A DNA stretch of 39,893 nucleotides from an uncultured Hyphomicrobiales bacterium (GTDB taxonomy: Bacteria; Pseudomonadota; Alphaproteobacteria; Rhizobiales; Xanthobacteraceae): positions 1-39,893 of the forward strand of contig CAITJJ010000273.1 in assembly GCA_903892675.1 (NCBI GenBank), written 5' to 3'. Below, one piece after another: positions 1 through 9,208 of this stretch. Each line of letters starts with the position of its first letter. The first letter of the stretch is position 1. Made by a program: the position numbers and the translations under genes. A model generated the notes under the pieces. It saw only the letters and a list, made by a program, of their open reading frames with translations, searched no databases and was not told the origin of the DNA.

Positions 1-1
1 G

Positions 2-148
2 CCGCACTCCTTCGTCAAGGGCGACGCCTACAAGGGCTATCTGGAAGATCGCCGCCCGAACTCGCAAGGCGACCCCTACGCCATCGCCTCGCAGATCCTC
101 AAGACCATCGCTTCGGTCCCGACATCGGCCAAATCGGCCGCGGCCTGA
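2..148 (+). CDS. glnII: Glutamine synthetase type II (GSII), C-terminal fragment; 5' end outside window
   Basis: Frame 2 reads PHSFVKGDAYKGYLEDRRPNSQGDPYAIASQILKTIASVPTSAKSAAA*; GYLEDRRPxSxxDPY is typical of the C-terminus of eukaryotic-type GS. Confidence 0.8.
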   Translation, partial: PHSFVKGDAYKGYLEDRRPNSQGDPYAIASQILKTIASVPTSAKSAAA

Positions 149-159
149 GGCTGAAAATC

Positions 160-206
160 GCATGATCCCGAAAAGTGGGAACCGGTTTTCGGACAAGATC
201 ATGCGC
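160..206 (+). repeat. Dispersed palindromic repeat, copy 1 (gcatgatcccgaaaagtgggaaccggttttcggacaagatcatgcgc)
   Basis: Imperfect inverted repeat 11 nt after the glnII stop; near-identical copy at 31143-31191 and degenerate copy at 34426-34474. Confidence 0.85.
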
Positions 207-237
207 TGAGCTAGATGTTTCCTCCCGAAGACTTCAG

Positions 238-266
238 AGGGCGTCCCGCACGGGGCGCCCTTTTTC
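238..266 (+). terminator. Rho-independent terminator downstream of glnII
   Basis: AGGGCGTCCC-GCAC-GGGGCGCCCT followed by TTTTC. Confidence 0.75.
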
Positions 267-347
267 TTTGGCCGCTCATTTAGAGGCTCCCGGCACCTTT
301 CAACGGCGCAGGCCCCCCGCTAGATAGGCGGCTGGAGAGCCCGCGAT

Positions 348-1202
348 ATGAACCGCCCGAACAAAGCCGCCAAAGACCCCGCCGCCCGCGATTTGGAGAC
401 CTGGCGTGCGCTGTGGCCGAGCGAGAAGCCGGAGCAATCCGTGCCGCTCCTGAAGGCGCTGCATATCCTGACTCGCGAGGGCACGCTGAACGCCGATTCC
501 CGCCGCAAGCTGACCCAGGTGCTGCACCTGACGCAGATGCTGCGCCCGGCGCTCGCCGACCTCATGAAGGACGACGCCTCGCCGGTGCTCGCCGATGTCG
601 GCGCCGGCAAATCCTATCTCGGCTTTATTCTCTATGACCTGATCTTCGGTCCCGCGGGGCGCGGCGCGGTGGTCGGCATCGAGACGCGCGAACAGCTGGT
701 GGCGTCCTCGCGCGAACTGGCGGCCGCTTCCCATTTCGACCGTATGTCGTTCATCGCCGCTCCGATCGCCGACGCTACATTGCCCGGCGGCAAGGCCGAC
801 ATGGTCACCGCGCTGCACGCCTGCGACACCGCGACCGACGACGCCATCCGCTTTGCGCTGCGCCACGACGCCAAGGTGATCGCTCTGGTGCCGTGCTGTC
901 AGGCGGAAGTCGCGCGCCTCCTCGAGGGCCAGAGCGGTCCGTTGCGCCAGTTGTGGAGGCATCCGATCCAGCGCCGCGAATTCGGCGCCCATGTCACCAA
1001 TGTCATTCGCGGTCTGGTTCTCGAAGCGCATGGCTACAAGGTGCGCGTCACCGAATTCACCGGCCTCGAACACACGATGAAGAACGAACTGATTTTGGCC
1101 GAGCGCCACCAGCGCGGCAACGCCCAGGCGCGCGGCGAACTGAACCGGCTGATCGACCAGCTCGGGGTCACACCGGCGCTGCTCGACGTCATGCCGGCTT
1201 GA
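348..1202 (+). CDS. SAM-dependent methyltransferase (PF13679/METTL25-like)
   Basis: 284 aa; ADVGAGKSYLGFILYDL motif I, ALHACDTATDDAI and VALVPCCQ signature. Confidence 0.75.
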   Translation: MNRPNKAAKDPAARDLETWRALWPSEKPEQSVPLLKALHILTREGTLNADSRRKLTQVLHLTQMLRPALADLMKDDASPVLADVGAGKSYLGFILYDLIFGPAGRGAVVGIETREQLVASSRELAAASHFDRMSFIAAPIADATLPGGKADMVTALHACDTATDDAIRFALRHDAKVIALVPCCQAEVARLLEGQSGPLRQLWRHPIQRREFGAHVTNVIRGLVLEAHGYKVRVTEFTGLEHTMKNELILAERHQRGNAQARGELNRLIDQLGVTPALLDVMPA

Positions 1203-1203
1203 G

Positions 1204-2109
1204 ATGCATGCGATGATCGCCCTTTACGGCACACCGCCCGCCGATGTCGTCGACCTGCCCGCGGACGCTGTCCAGTTCTCGCCGCTCAAGCCCGGTGCGT
1301 CGGTGCTTGAGCAACAGGCGCAGGAAAGCCTCGACGGCCTCATCATGCTCGCGCCGCCCGGCACTTTGGAGCGGCGCTATTCAATAGCCCTTGGCTTACG
1401 CGCGTTGAAACCGGACGCGCCGTTCACCATTCTGGCGCCAAAGGATCGCGGCGGCACCCGGCTGCGCAAGGAATTGCAGGTCTTCGGCTGCGCCTTCGAG
1501 GAAACCGCGCGCGCGCATCACCGCATCTGCACCGGTGCGCGGCCGCAACGTCCTACCGGCATCGACGAAGCGCTCGCCGACGGCGGCCCGCGCCTGATCG
1601 ACGATGTCGGCCTGTGGTCGCAGCCCGGCGTCTTCAGCTACGACCGCCTCGATCCCGGCACCGCGATGCTGATCGAGCATTTGCCGGTCTTGCGCGGGCG
1701 CGGCGCCGATTTCGGTTGCGGCATCGGCATACTGGCGCACGCGGTGCTGACCTCGGACAAGGTCACCGAAATCGCGCTCGTCGATATCGACCGCCGCGCC
1801 ATCGAATGCGCGCAGCACAATGTCGCCGATGCGCGCGCCCGTTTTCTGTGGGCCGATATCCGCACCGCCGAATTGGCCGATCTCGACTTCGTCGTGATGA
1901 ACGCGCCGTTTCATGATGCCGGAGCCGAGGACCAGAAACTGGCGCTCGGCTTCGTGCAGCGCGCCGCGCAGGCGCTTGGCAAAGGTGGAGTCTGCTTCAT
2001 GGTCGCCAACCGCCATCTGCCCTACGAGGCGATCCTGACGCCAACTTTCAAGCGCACTGAGCTTGTGATCGAGACCGGCGGCTACAAGATCTACGAGGCG
2101 CACAAGTGA
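1204..2109 (+). CDS. Class I SAM-dependent methyltransferase, RsmC/RsmD-like (small-subunit rRNA guanine-N2 type)
   Basis: 301 aa; DFGCGIGILAHAVL and catalytic-type MNAPFHD motif. Confidence 0.75.
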   Translation: MHAMIALYGTPPADVVDLPADAVQFSPLKPGASVLEQQAQESLDGLIMLAPPGTLERRYSIALGLRALKPDAPFTILAPKDRGGTRLRKELQVFGCAFEETARAHHRICTGARPQRPTGIDEALADGGPRLIDDVGLWSQPGVFSYDRLDPGTAMLIEHLPVLRGRGADFGCGIGILAHAVLTSDKVTEIALVDIDRRAIECAQHNVADARARFLWADIRTAELADLDFVVMNAPFHDAGAEDQKLALGFVQRAAQALGKGGVCFMVANRHLPYEAILTPTFKRTELVIETGGYKIYEAHK

Positions 2110-2852
2110 CCAAGAGTACGCCCAGCCTGCGGCTCGACCGCCTGTTGTCCAATCTCGGCTATGGCTCGCGCCGCGAGGTGCAGCAGGTGATCTGGGCCGG
2201 TCTCGTCACCCTCGACGGCGAGGTGGTCGACGACAGCGATGCCAAGTTCGCCGTCACGCCCGATCTTTCCGCCCGCATGATCGTCGATGGCGAGCCGCTC
2301 GATCCGCCGCCGGGCTTCGCCTTGATGCTGAACAAGCCGCTTGGCGTCACCTGCTCGCACAAGGAACTGGGCCCCCTCGTCTATGCGCTGTTGCCGGAAC
2401 GCTGGCGCAGGCGGGAACCGGCGATCTCCGCCGTCGGCCGCCTCGACAAGGATACGTCCGGCCTGCTGCTGATGACCGACGACGGCGCGTTGCTGCACAA
2501 GATCATCTCACCGCGCAGCAATGTCTCCAAGCGCTACGAGGTCACGCTCGACCGTCCCTTGCGCGGCGATGAGGTCACGCTGTTCGCTTCGGGGACAATG
2601 ATGCTGGAGGGCGAAGAGAAGCCGCTGCTGCCGGCGCAGATGGAAGTCGTCAGCGACAGACGCGCTTATGTCACGATCAGCGAAGGCCGCTATCATCAGG
2701 TGCGCCGCATGTTCGCGGCGGTCGGCAATCACGTTACCGCCTTGCACCGCGACCGTGTCGGCGGTTTGCAATTGCCGGACGATCTGGCGCCCGGCCAATT
2801 TCGCCTTCTGACGAATGCGGATTTGAGTTTAGTGCTGGAAGCGCGGACTTAG
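2106..2852 (+). CDS. RsuA/RluB-family pseudouridine synthase
   Basis: N-terminal S4 domain (LRLDRLLSNLGYGSRREVQQVI), GRLDKDTSGLLLMTDDG and KRYEVTL; GTG start overlapping previous stop (GTGA). Confidence 0.9.
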   Translation: MTKSTPSLRLDRLLSNLGYGSRREVQQVIWAGLVTLDGEVVDDSDAKFAVTPDLSARMIVDGEPLDPPPGFALMLNKPLGVTCSHKELGPLVYALLPERWRRREPAISAVGRLDKDTSGLLLMTDDGALLHKIISPRSNVSKRYEVTLDRPLRGDEVTLFASGTMMLEGEEKPLLPAQMEVVSDRRAYVTISEGRYHQVRRMFAAVGNHVTALHRDRVGGLQLPDDLAPGQFRLLTNADLSLVLEART

Positions 2853-3100
2853 GCGATCGCGCCGATCACCAGCAGGATGACGCCGAGCCCGGCGCCGATG
2901 CCGGCAAGCGTCACCAGCATCTGTTTGCGCTGGCGGCGCGGGCCATAGACGCCGGCGGCGCGGCGTTCGGCGATCAAGGCGGCGTCGTATTCAGCCGAGG
3001 TTGAAAACGAACAGGCCCAGGCAGCGCCGGCGCTCTGCGCATAAAGCGCGAGGGAAGCGGCGTCGGTGGACGAACGGCTGCGGCTGGACCGGTTCAACAT
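2849..3100 (-). CDS. Small hypothetical protein with C-terminal TM segment
   Basis: 83 aa ORF, C-terminal hydrophobic MLVTLAGIGAGLGVILLVIGAIA. Confidence 0.5.
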   Translation of the reverse strand: MLNRSSRSRSSTDAASLALYAQSAGAAWACSFSTSAEYDAALIAERRAAGVYGPRRQRKQMLVTLAGIGAGLGVILLVIGAIA

Positions 3101-3141
3101 GCCACGATTCTAACGCGCGGATGGTAAACGGGACGTTTATT

Positions 3142-4419
3142 TTAGCGGGTCGCGGCCGCCGCGGCCGCCGATTTCGGCCGCCGCGCGATGAACCGGCGTA
3201 ACGCCGTACCGGGCTTTTCGCGTTCCCCGGCCAGCGCGCGCGCCTGCGCCGCGTCCGGCTCTTCCTCGGCGCAGCGGTAGCGATTGCGGCCCTCGCGTTT
3301 CGCCAGATAGAGCGCCTCGTCGGCGCGCAGCAACAGCGCGTCGAGATCGGGCACGGCCTTGTACGACGTCGCCATGCCGATGCTGACGGTCGAGCCGACC
3401 GCGATGTCGTCGACCATCAGTCCGGCGATTTCATAGGCCGCGCGCAGGCGCTCGGCGACGTGACGCGCGCCATCCATGTGCTCGGGCACCATGGCGACGA
3501 ATTCCTCGCCGCCAAGGCGCGCGACGATATCGGTGCCGCGCACGCTGCCCAGCGCGGTCTGTGCGAACACTTTCAATACGCTGTCGCCGGTGGCGTGGCC
3601 GAAACGGTCATTGACCGATTTGAAGTGGTCGAGATCGAACATCAGCAAGGTCACCGGCTCGCCGCGCGCGCCTTGCGCCGCCTGCATCTTGGTGGCGGTG
3701 TCGATGAATGCGCGGCGGTTGAGCAGACCGGTCAGCGCGTCGGTGGTCGCCGCCTTGCGATAGAACTGGACGTGGCTGTCCTTGACCATGACCAGCACGA
3801 TATAGGCCGTGCCCAGCGCATAGACGATGCTGGCCAGCGCGAATACGGTGACCCAATGCGCGGCGAAGACATCCGGCGCGAACGTGCGCATGCCGATCGG
3901 CACCATGAACATCGCCGCGTACAGGCATGGCACCAGAACCGCCGCGGTGCGCGAATAAAACGCCTTGCGCCGCTCGCGCAGCAATTCGAACGCGATGAAC
4001 ACGCCGTAGATGCCGATCACCGCTGCGCCAAGTCCGATGCGCGCCTGCGTGCCGGTCTCGAGGCCTTCCAGCTGGCACAGCATCAGCCACAGCGCCGCGC
4101 CGGACAAAGCCGCCAGCGGCCACAGCGGCCAGCCGTGAAACAGCCGCACGCCGCTCCAGATCATGCCGCAGGCGATGAAGATCATCGCCTCGGCGATATC
4201 GGGCGGCAGCTTGAACCAGGGATCGGGTGCGCCCCATAGCGCGATCGCCGCCGCGCCGATCAGATAGGCCGAGCCCCACCAGGCGAGCGCGCGCACGTCG
4301 CGCTGCTGCAGCCATGTCGTGATCAGCAGCAGGCCGAGAAAGCCGACAATGCAGACCGCCACGAACACCAAAGTCGGGACGTCCAGCAGTCCTTGCTGAT
4401 AGTCGGTGGCGGCGAGCAT
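3142..4419 (-). CDS. Membrane-anchored GGDEF diguanylate cyclase
   Basis: N-terminal multi-TM region; C-terminal TDALTGLLNRRAF...FDLDHFKSVND...RLGGEEF. Confidence 0.93.
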   Translation of the reverse strand: MLAATDYQQGLLDVPTLVFVAVCIVGFLGLLLITTWLQQRDVRALAWWGSAYLIGAAAIALWGAPDPWFKLPPDIAEAMIFIACGMIWSGVRLFHGWPLWPLAALSGAALWLMLCQLEGLETGTQARIGLGAAVIGIYGVFIAFELLRERRKAFYSRTAAVLVPCLYAAMFMVPIGMRTFAPDVFAAHWVTVFALASIVYALGTAYIVLVMVKDSHVQFYRKAATTDALTGLLNRRAFIDTATKMQAAQGARGEPVTLLMFDLDHFKSVNDRFGHATGDSVLKVFAQTALGSVRGTDIVARLGGEEFVAMVPEHMDGARHVAERLRAAYEIAGLMVDDIAVGSTVSIGMATSYKAVPDLDALLLRADEALYLAKREGRNRYRCAEEEPDAAQARALAGEREKPGTALRRFIARRPKSAAAAAATR

Positions 4420-4586
4420 TCAGTCTCCCATGATGCCTAAACCGGCATCCTGCCATGATGAACTGGCATTGGTCGTAGAATACCCTTGCACCTGTGCGCA
4501 AAGCTTTGTCGATATCGGCGGCATTCGACGCAACACTCTTGTAAATTGAAGACAAATTGAAACGACCGGGAACCCGCGGCACAAAC

Positions 4587-4617
4587 AAAAAGGGCGCAAC
4601 CAAAGTTGCGCCCTTTT
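4587..4617 (-). terminator. Bidirectional-type hairpin terminator after rpsI
   Basis: aaaaagggcgcaac-caaa-gttgcgccctttt, perfect stem with A/T tails. Confidence 0.88.
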
Positions 4618-4640
4618 GCCGAAATCGTTGAAGCGAAACG

Positions 4641-5117
4641 TTAGCGCTTCGAGAACTGGAACGAACGGCGGGCCTTGGCCTTGCCGTACTTCTTGCGCTC
4701 GACGACGCGCGAGTCGCGGGTCAGGAAGCCACCCTTCTTGAGGGCGCCGCGCAGATCCGGCTCGAAGTAGGTCAGCGCCTTGGAGATGCCATGACGCACG
4801 GCGCCGGCCTGGCCCGACAGACCGCCGCCGGAGACGGTGCAGATCACGTCATACTGGGTGACGCGGTTGGCGCAGACCAGCGGCTGCTGGATCAGCATGC
4901 GCAACACCGGACGGGCGAAGAAGGCTTCGACGGTGCGGGTGTTGACGACGATCTTGCCGGAGCCCGGCTTGATCCAGACGCGGGCGACCGCGTTCTTGCG
5001 TTTGCCGGTCGCGTAGGCGCGGCCCTGCTTGTCGAGCTTCTGGACGTAAGTGGGGGCTTCCGGAGCGGCCGGCTTGAGGGCGGCGAGGCCTTCCATGGAT
5101 TGTACGGTCTCAGCCAC
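4641..5117 (-). CDS. rpsI: 30S ribosomal protein S9
   Basis: [14 protein letters not shown]...[19 protein letters not shown]...[17 protein letters not shown]. Confidence 0.98.
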   Translation of the reverse strand: MAETVQSMEGLAALKPAAPEAPTYVQKLDKQGRAYATGKRKNAVARVWIKPGSGKIVVNTRTVEAFFARPVLRMLIQQPLVCANRVTQYDVICTVSGGGLSGQAGAVRHGISKALTYFEPDLRGALKKGGFLTRDSRVVERKKYGKAKARRSFQFSKR

Positions 5118-5119
5118 GA

Positions 5120-5587
5120 TTAAGCACTCCTCACGTTCTTGCGATTCATCGCAGCGATATCCAGCGGCTCCGGCTTCTGCGCTTCATGCGGATGCTCGGC
5201 GCCCGGATAGACACGCAGGTTGCCGAACTGCACACGGCCAAGGGGCCCGCGCGGCAGCATGCGCTCGACGGCCTTCTCGACGATCCGCTCGGGGAACTTG
5301 CCCTCGAAGATCGAGCGCGCGGTGCGCTCCTTGATGCCGCCGATGAAACCGGTGTGGTGATAATAGACCTTGTTGTCGCGCTTGCGGCCGGTGAACACCA
5401 CCTTGGCGGCATTGATGACGATGACGTTGTCGCCGTCGTCGGCGTGCGGGGTATAGGTCGCCTTGTGCTTGCCGCGCAGGCGCATCGCGACGATCGTGGC
5501 GAGACGGCCGACGACGAGCCCGGAGGCGTCGACGATCAGCCATTTCTTCTCGATGTCGGCGGCCTTTGCCGATTTAGTCGTCTTCAT
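5120..5587 (-). CDS. rplM: 50S ribosomal protein L13
   Basis: [17 protein letters not shown]...[11 protein letters not shown]...[16 protein letters not shown]. Confidence 0.98.
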   Translation of the reverse strand: MKTTKSAKAADIEKKWLIVDASGLVVGRLATIVAMRLRGKHKATYTPHADDGDNVIVINAAKVVFTGRKRDNKVYYHHTGFIGGIKERTARSIFEGKFPERIVEKAVERMLPRGPLGRVQFGNLRVYPGAEHPHEAQKPEPLDIAAMNRKNVRSA

Positions 5588-5641
5588 GAGAAATCCTTGG
5601 AGAGGGCGAAGCGGAATAAGTCCGCGTGCCGAACTGGCCGG

Positions 5642-5670
5642 GTTCTAGCCGAGGCGCTCGCGCCGGTCAA
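5642..5670 (-). promoter_or_regulatory. Candidate sigma70-type promoter for rplM-rpsI
   Basis: On minus strand TTGACC-17 nt-TAGAAC, ~55 nt upstream of rplM ATG; same architecture as a candidate upstream of serS. Confidence 0.4.
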
Positions 5671-5741
5671 CGCTTACCGTTAGATAATATACTTTTGTTA
5701 TCAATGGCTTATAAGAAAGGTATAATAAAACCATCGGCTAA

Positions 5742-6182
5742 TCACTTCTGTACGGGGATCGAATAGGTCGAGGTAACATGCGCCACCGGCTCGTCGTCGC
5801 CGGCCGAGTAAATATTGACCTCGCCCACCGCCAGCCTTTTGCCGACCTTCATCAACCGCGCATCGGCGATCAGGTCGGCCTGCGCGGGTTTGCGCAGGAA
5901 ATTGATGTTCAGGTTCGTGGTCACCGCCAGCGGCTGCGGCCCGACGGCCGAGAACACCGCGACATACATGGCGAAATCGGCCAGTTCCATCATGGTCGGC
6001 CCGGAAATGGTGCCGCCCGGCCGCAAATGGTCCTCGTGAAACGCCTTGCGCACGCGGATATCGCCGTATTCGACGCGCTCGAGCGACAGGCCACTGCCCG
6101 GAAAGAAGGCTTGCGGAAATTCGACCTTCAGAAGCGCTTCGATGGCGTCCGCGGTCATGGCGGGTGCTGACGGTCTTGGCAT
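5742..6182 (-). CDS. PaaI/hotdog-fold thioesterase family protein
   Basis: HLRPGGTISGPTMMELADFAMYVAVFS...TTNLNINFLRKP. Confidence 0.85.
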   Translation of the reverse strand: MPRPSAPAMTADAIEALLKVEFPQAFFPGSGLSLERVEYGDIRVRKAFHEDHLRPGGTISGPTMMELADFAMYVAVFSAVGPQPLAVTTNLNINFLRKPAQADLIADARLMKVGKRLAVGEVNIYSAGDDEPVAHVTSTYSIPVQK

Positions 6183-6301
6183 GTGGTTCCCCCATTTCCG
6201 GTGTCGAAAGGCCTGTCAGTCTTTAGAGGGCTACGCCGAGACGCTCAACCCGTCAGATCGGGGTGTTTGCACCTCGTCTCCATCGGAATATGGTTTGCCT
6301 C

Positions 6302-7114
6302 ATGAATGTTCACACACAAACCGACACCGCAGTCCTGCTGCAACAGCGCGATGGTCCGATCGCCATCCTGACGCTGAACCGCCCGGGCGCGCGCAACAGC
6401 CTGTCGGAAGCGCTGCTGATCGCGCTGTCGGAAGCATTGCGAAACATCGCCGCCGACACATCGGTACGCGCCGTGGTGCTGACCGCCAATGGCCCGGCCT
6501 TCTGCGCAGGCCATGACATGAAGGAATTGACCGCGCGGCGCGCCGACGCCGATGCCGGCCGCGCCTATTTCCGCACCATCATGACGACGTGCAGCGCGAT
6601 GATGCAGCAGATCGTTCAACTGCCGCAGCCGGTAATCGCCGCCGTGCAGGGTGTGGCCACCGCCGCCGGCTGTCAGCTCGTCGCCAGTTGCGATCTCGCC
6701 GTCGCCTCTTCCGCCGCCAAGTTCGCCACGCCCGGCGTCGACATAGGCCTGTTCTGCTCGACGCCGATGGTCGCGCTATCGCGCAATGTGTCCCGCAAGC
6801 ACGCGATGGAAATGCTGCTTACCGGCGACATGGTCGAGGCCGAACGCGCCGCCGCAATCGGTCTCGTCAATCGCGTGGTGCAGGCCGGCGACGAACTCAA
6901 AGCGGCCGTCGCACTCGCCAAACAGATTGCGTCGAAATCGTCCTACACATTGAAAATCGGCAAGCAGGCTTTTTATCAGCAGGCCGAAATGGGATTGGCC
7001 GCCGCCTATGCTTACGCCTCCGAAGTGATGACCGAGAACATGATGGCGCGCGACGCCGAAGAAGGCATCTGCGCCTTCATCGACAAGCGCAAGCCGACCT
7101 GGGAAGATAAGTAG
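6302..7114 (+). CDS. Enoyl-CoA hydratase/isomerase family protein
   Basis: ILTLNRPGARNSLSEAL...GPAFCAGHDMKEL...AAVQGVATAAGCQLVASCDLAVAS. Confidence 0.92.
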   Translation: MNVHTQTDTAVLLQQRDGPIAILTLNRPGARNSLSEALLIALSEALRNIAADTSVRAVVLTANGPAFCAGHDMKELTARRADADAGRAYFRTIMTTCSAMMQQIVQLPQPVIAAVQGVATAAGCQLVASCDLAVASSAAKFATPGVDIGLFCSTPMVALSRNVSRKHAMEMLLTGDMVEAERAAAIGLVNRVVQAGDELKAAVALAKQIASKSSYTLKIGKQAFYQQAEMGLAAAYAYASEVMTENMMARDAEEGICAFIDKRKPTWEDK

Positions 7115-7252
7115 CGAAATTGATAAAGAACAGGAACTTCTCGCAAAATCTTGCAATGCGAATTCAATGAATGACGAAATCGGGCATGGCCCCGGCGCGT
7201 TGCCATCACGCAATATATTCGCGCGTCAAACGCCGCAAAGGAATACCAAAAC

Positions 7253-7852
7253 TTGACGATGCCAGGCTTTTTCAAAGGAACGGAAATGCCGACCGCCGGG
7301 TGGTGGGAGGCTTTATGGCCGGACCCGGCGAGGGTGCTCAATCAAGTCGGCATTCGATCCGGCATTACCGTGGTCGATCTATGTTCCGGCGATGGCTGGT
7401 TCACTTTACAGATTGCCAAGATTGCGAGCCATGTTGTCGCGATTGATATCGAGGTCAATCTGCTGGATGTGGGCAAGCAGCGCCTTTCCGAAAGCGGCAT
7501 TGTGAATTGCGATTTTGTTGAAGGTAACGCCTACGACGTAGCGATGCATGTACCTCAACAGGTGGATTTTGTTTTTCTGGCGAATGCGTTTCATGGCGTA
7601 CCGGAACGGACTCGCCTCGCCCACGGCGTTGCAGACGCCCTCAAACCCGGCGGTCATTTTGCGATTGTGAATTGGCACGCAAGACCTCGGCAGGAAACGA
7701 CGATCTTGGGTGAACCGCGCGGGCCGTTGACCGAACTGAGGATCACACCCGAAACAACCGCCGCTGAAGTCGAGCCAGCAGGCTTCGATCTCGTACGGAT
7801 AGTCGAGTTGCCGCCGTATCACTACGGCGCTGTTTTCAAAAAAGGCAAATGA
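7253..7852 (+). CDS. Class I SAM-dependent methyltransferase
   Basis: ITVVDLCSGDGWFTLQIAK, DVAMHVPQQVDFVFLANAFHGV, LKPGGHFAIVNWH. Confidence 0.82.
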   Translation: MTMPGFFKGTEMPTAGWWEALWPDPARVLNQVGIRSGITVVDLCSGDGWFTLQIAKIASHVVAIDIEVNLLDVGKQRLSESGIVNCDFVEGNAYDVAMHVPQQVDFVFLANAFHGVPERTRLAHGVADALKPGGHFAIVNWHARPRQETTILGEPRGPLTELRITPETTAAEVEPAGFDLVRIVELPPYHYGAVFKKGK

Positions 7853-7977
7853 AGAAGTGAACATTCGACGGATATGAGCGGCATTTGCCTCACGTCACAT
7901 TGATCAAAACCGGTCTTCCCGCTCGGACGCTGAACGCTTATGTTCGTGGCACATCGTTTTCGGTGCAGGCGCACTTC

Positions 7978-8592
7978 ATGAACAATTCCTCCCTCGTCTT
8001 CACCCCCGCCGCGCAAGCAGCGCAGGCCGAGCGCGGCTCGGCCAAGGCCTATGCGCAGCGTATCGAGGAAGGCTTTCCCGATTCTGTGACGCCGGAGCTG
8101 GCCGCCTTCATCGCCCAGATGGACACCGCCTTCCTCGGCACGGCGAATGCGCAGGGCGCGCCCTACATCCAGCATCGCGGCGGGCCGAAGGGCTTCATCA
8201 AGGTCATTGACGCGCGCACGCTCGGCTTTGCCGATTATCGTGGCAACCGCCAATACATCACGCTGGCAAACCTCAGCGAGAACGACCGCGCCTATTTGTT
8301 TTTGCTCGATCCGGCGCGCAAGCAGCGCATCAAAATGTGGGGCCGCGCCCGCGTCGTCGAAAACGACCCCGCTCTGGTCGAGACTTTGTTCGACAAAGGC
8401 TACAAGGCCAAGCCCGAGCGTGCGATCCTGTTCACCATCGACGCCTGGGACGTGAACTGCTCACAGCACATCGTCACGCGCTTCACCGAAGCCGAACTCG
8501 AAGGCGCGTTCGATAAAATTCAGATGAAGATCGCCGAGCTGGAAGCCGAGAATGCAGCGTTACGCGCGCAGCTCGCGCAAGGCGCGACATGA
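7978..8592 (+). CDS. Pyridoxamine 5'-phosphate oxidase-family flavin-binding protein
   Basis: AFLGTANAQGAPYIQHRGGPKGFIKVIDARTLGFADYRGNRQYITLANLSENDRAYLFLLD; internal ATG chosen over the longer ORF start at 7885. Confidence 0.82.
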   Translation: MNNSSLVFTPAAQAAQAERGSAKAYAQRIEEGFPDSVTPELAAFIAQMDTAFLGTANAQGAPYIQHRGGPKGFIKVIDARTLGFADYRGNRQYITLANLSENDRAYLFLLDPARKQRIKMWGRARVVENDPALVETLFDKGYKAKPERAILFTIDAWDVNCSQHIVTRFTEAELEGAFDKIQMKIAELEAENAALRAQLAQGAT

Positions 8593-9131
8593 ACCACGAC
8601 TCCTATCCCGACAGCTACATTCGCGGCATTCTCAACACCGTGAAGTCCATCGCCATGGTCGGCTTTTCGCCGAACACCAGCCGGCCGAGCTATTTTGTGT
8701 TCAAGTATTTTCTCGAGCGCGGCACCCGCGTCATTCCGGTCAATCCTGGTCACGCCGGCAAGGAAATCCTCGGCCAAAAGGTTTACGGCAAACTCGCCGA
8801 CATCCCCGAGCCAATCGACATGGTCGATATCTTCCGCGCCTCGGAATTTGTCCCCGGCGTCGTTGCGGAGGCGCTGGCGCTCAGGCCTTTGCCTCAGGTG
8901 ATCTGGTTGCAGCTCGAAATTCGCAATGACGCAGCCGCCGCGATAGCCGAAGCCGCCGGTATCAAGGTCGTGATGAACCGCTGCCCGAAGATCGAATATG
9001 GCCGGCTGTCGTCGGAGATTTCATGGATGGGGATCAATTCGCGCACATTGTCGTCGAAGCGCGGGCAAATTCTTCCCGGCGGCGTACAGCGCATGGGATT
9101 GGGCAACGCCGGCGACAAGAAAAGCGACTGA
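8589..9131 (+). CDS. CoA-binding domain protein (YccU-like)
   Basis: SIAMVGFSPNTSRPSYFVFKYFLERGTRVIPVNPG...VYGKLADIPEPIDMVDIFR...WLQLEIRNDAAAAIAEAAGIKVVMNRCPKIE. Confidence 0.87.
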   Translation: MNHDSYPDSYIRGILNTVKSIAMVGFSPNTSRPSYFVFKYFLERGTRVIPVNPGHAGKEILGQKVYGKLADIPEPIDMVDIFRASEFVPGVVAEALALRPLPQVIWLQLEIRNDAAAAIAEAAGIKVVMNRCPKIEYGRLSSEISWMGINSRTLSSKRGQILPGGVQRMGLGNAGDKKSD

Positions 9132-9208
9132 TTTATGCCAAGCCTTGACGCGCGGCCCATCGGGCCCGTTTAATCCCGCCCAACATAGCCCCACAAGGAT
9201 TAGCCGCC

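Noticed and set aside
9132-9208. Possible SAM-II-type riboswitch upstream of metY
   Set aside because: The 77-nt gap lacks a recognisable SAM-II core; only a short GGCCC/GGGCC hairpin is visible.
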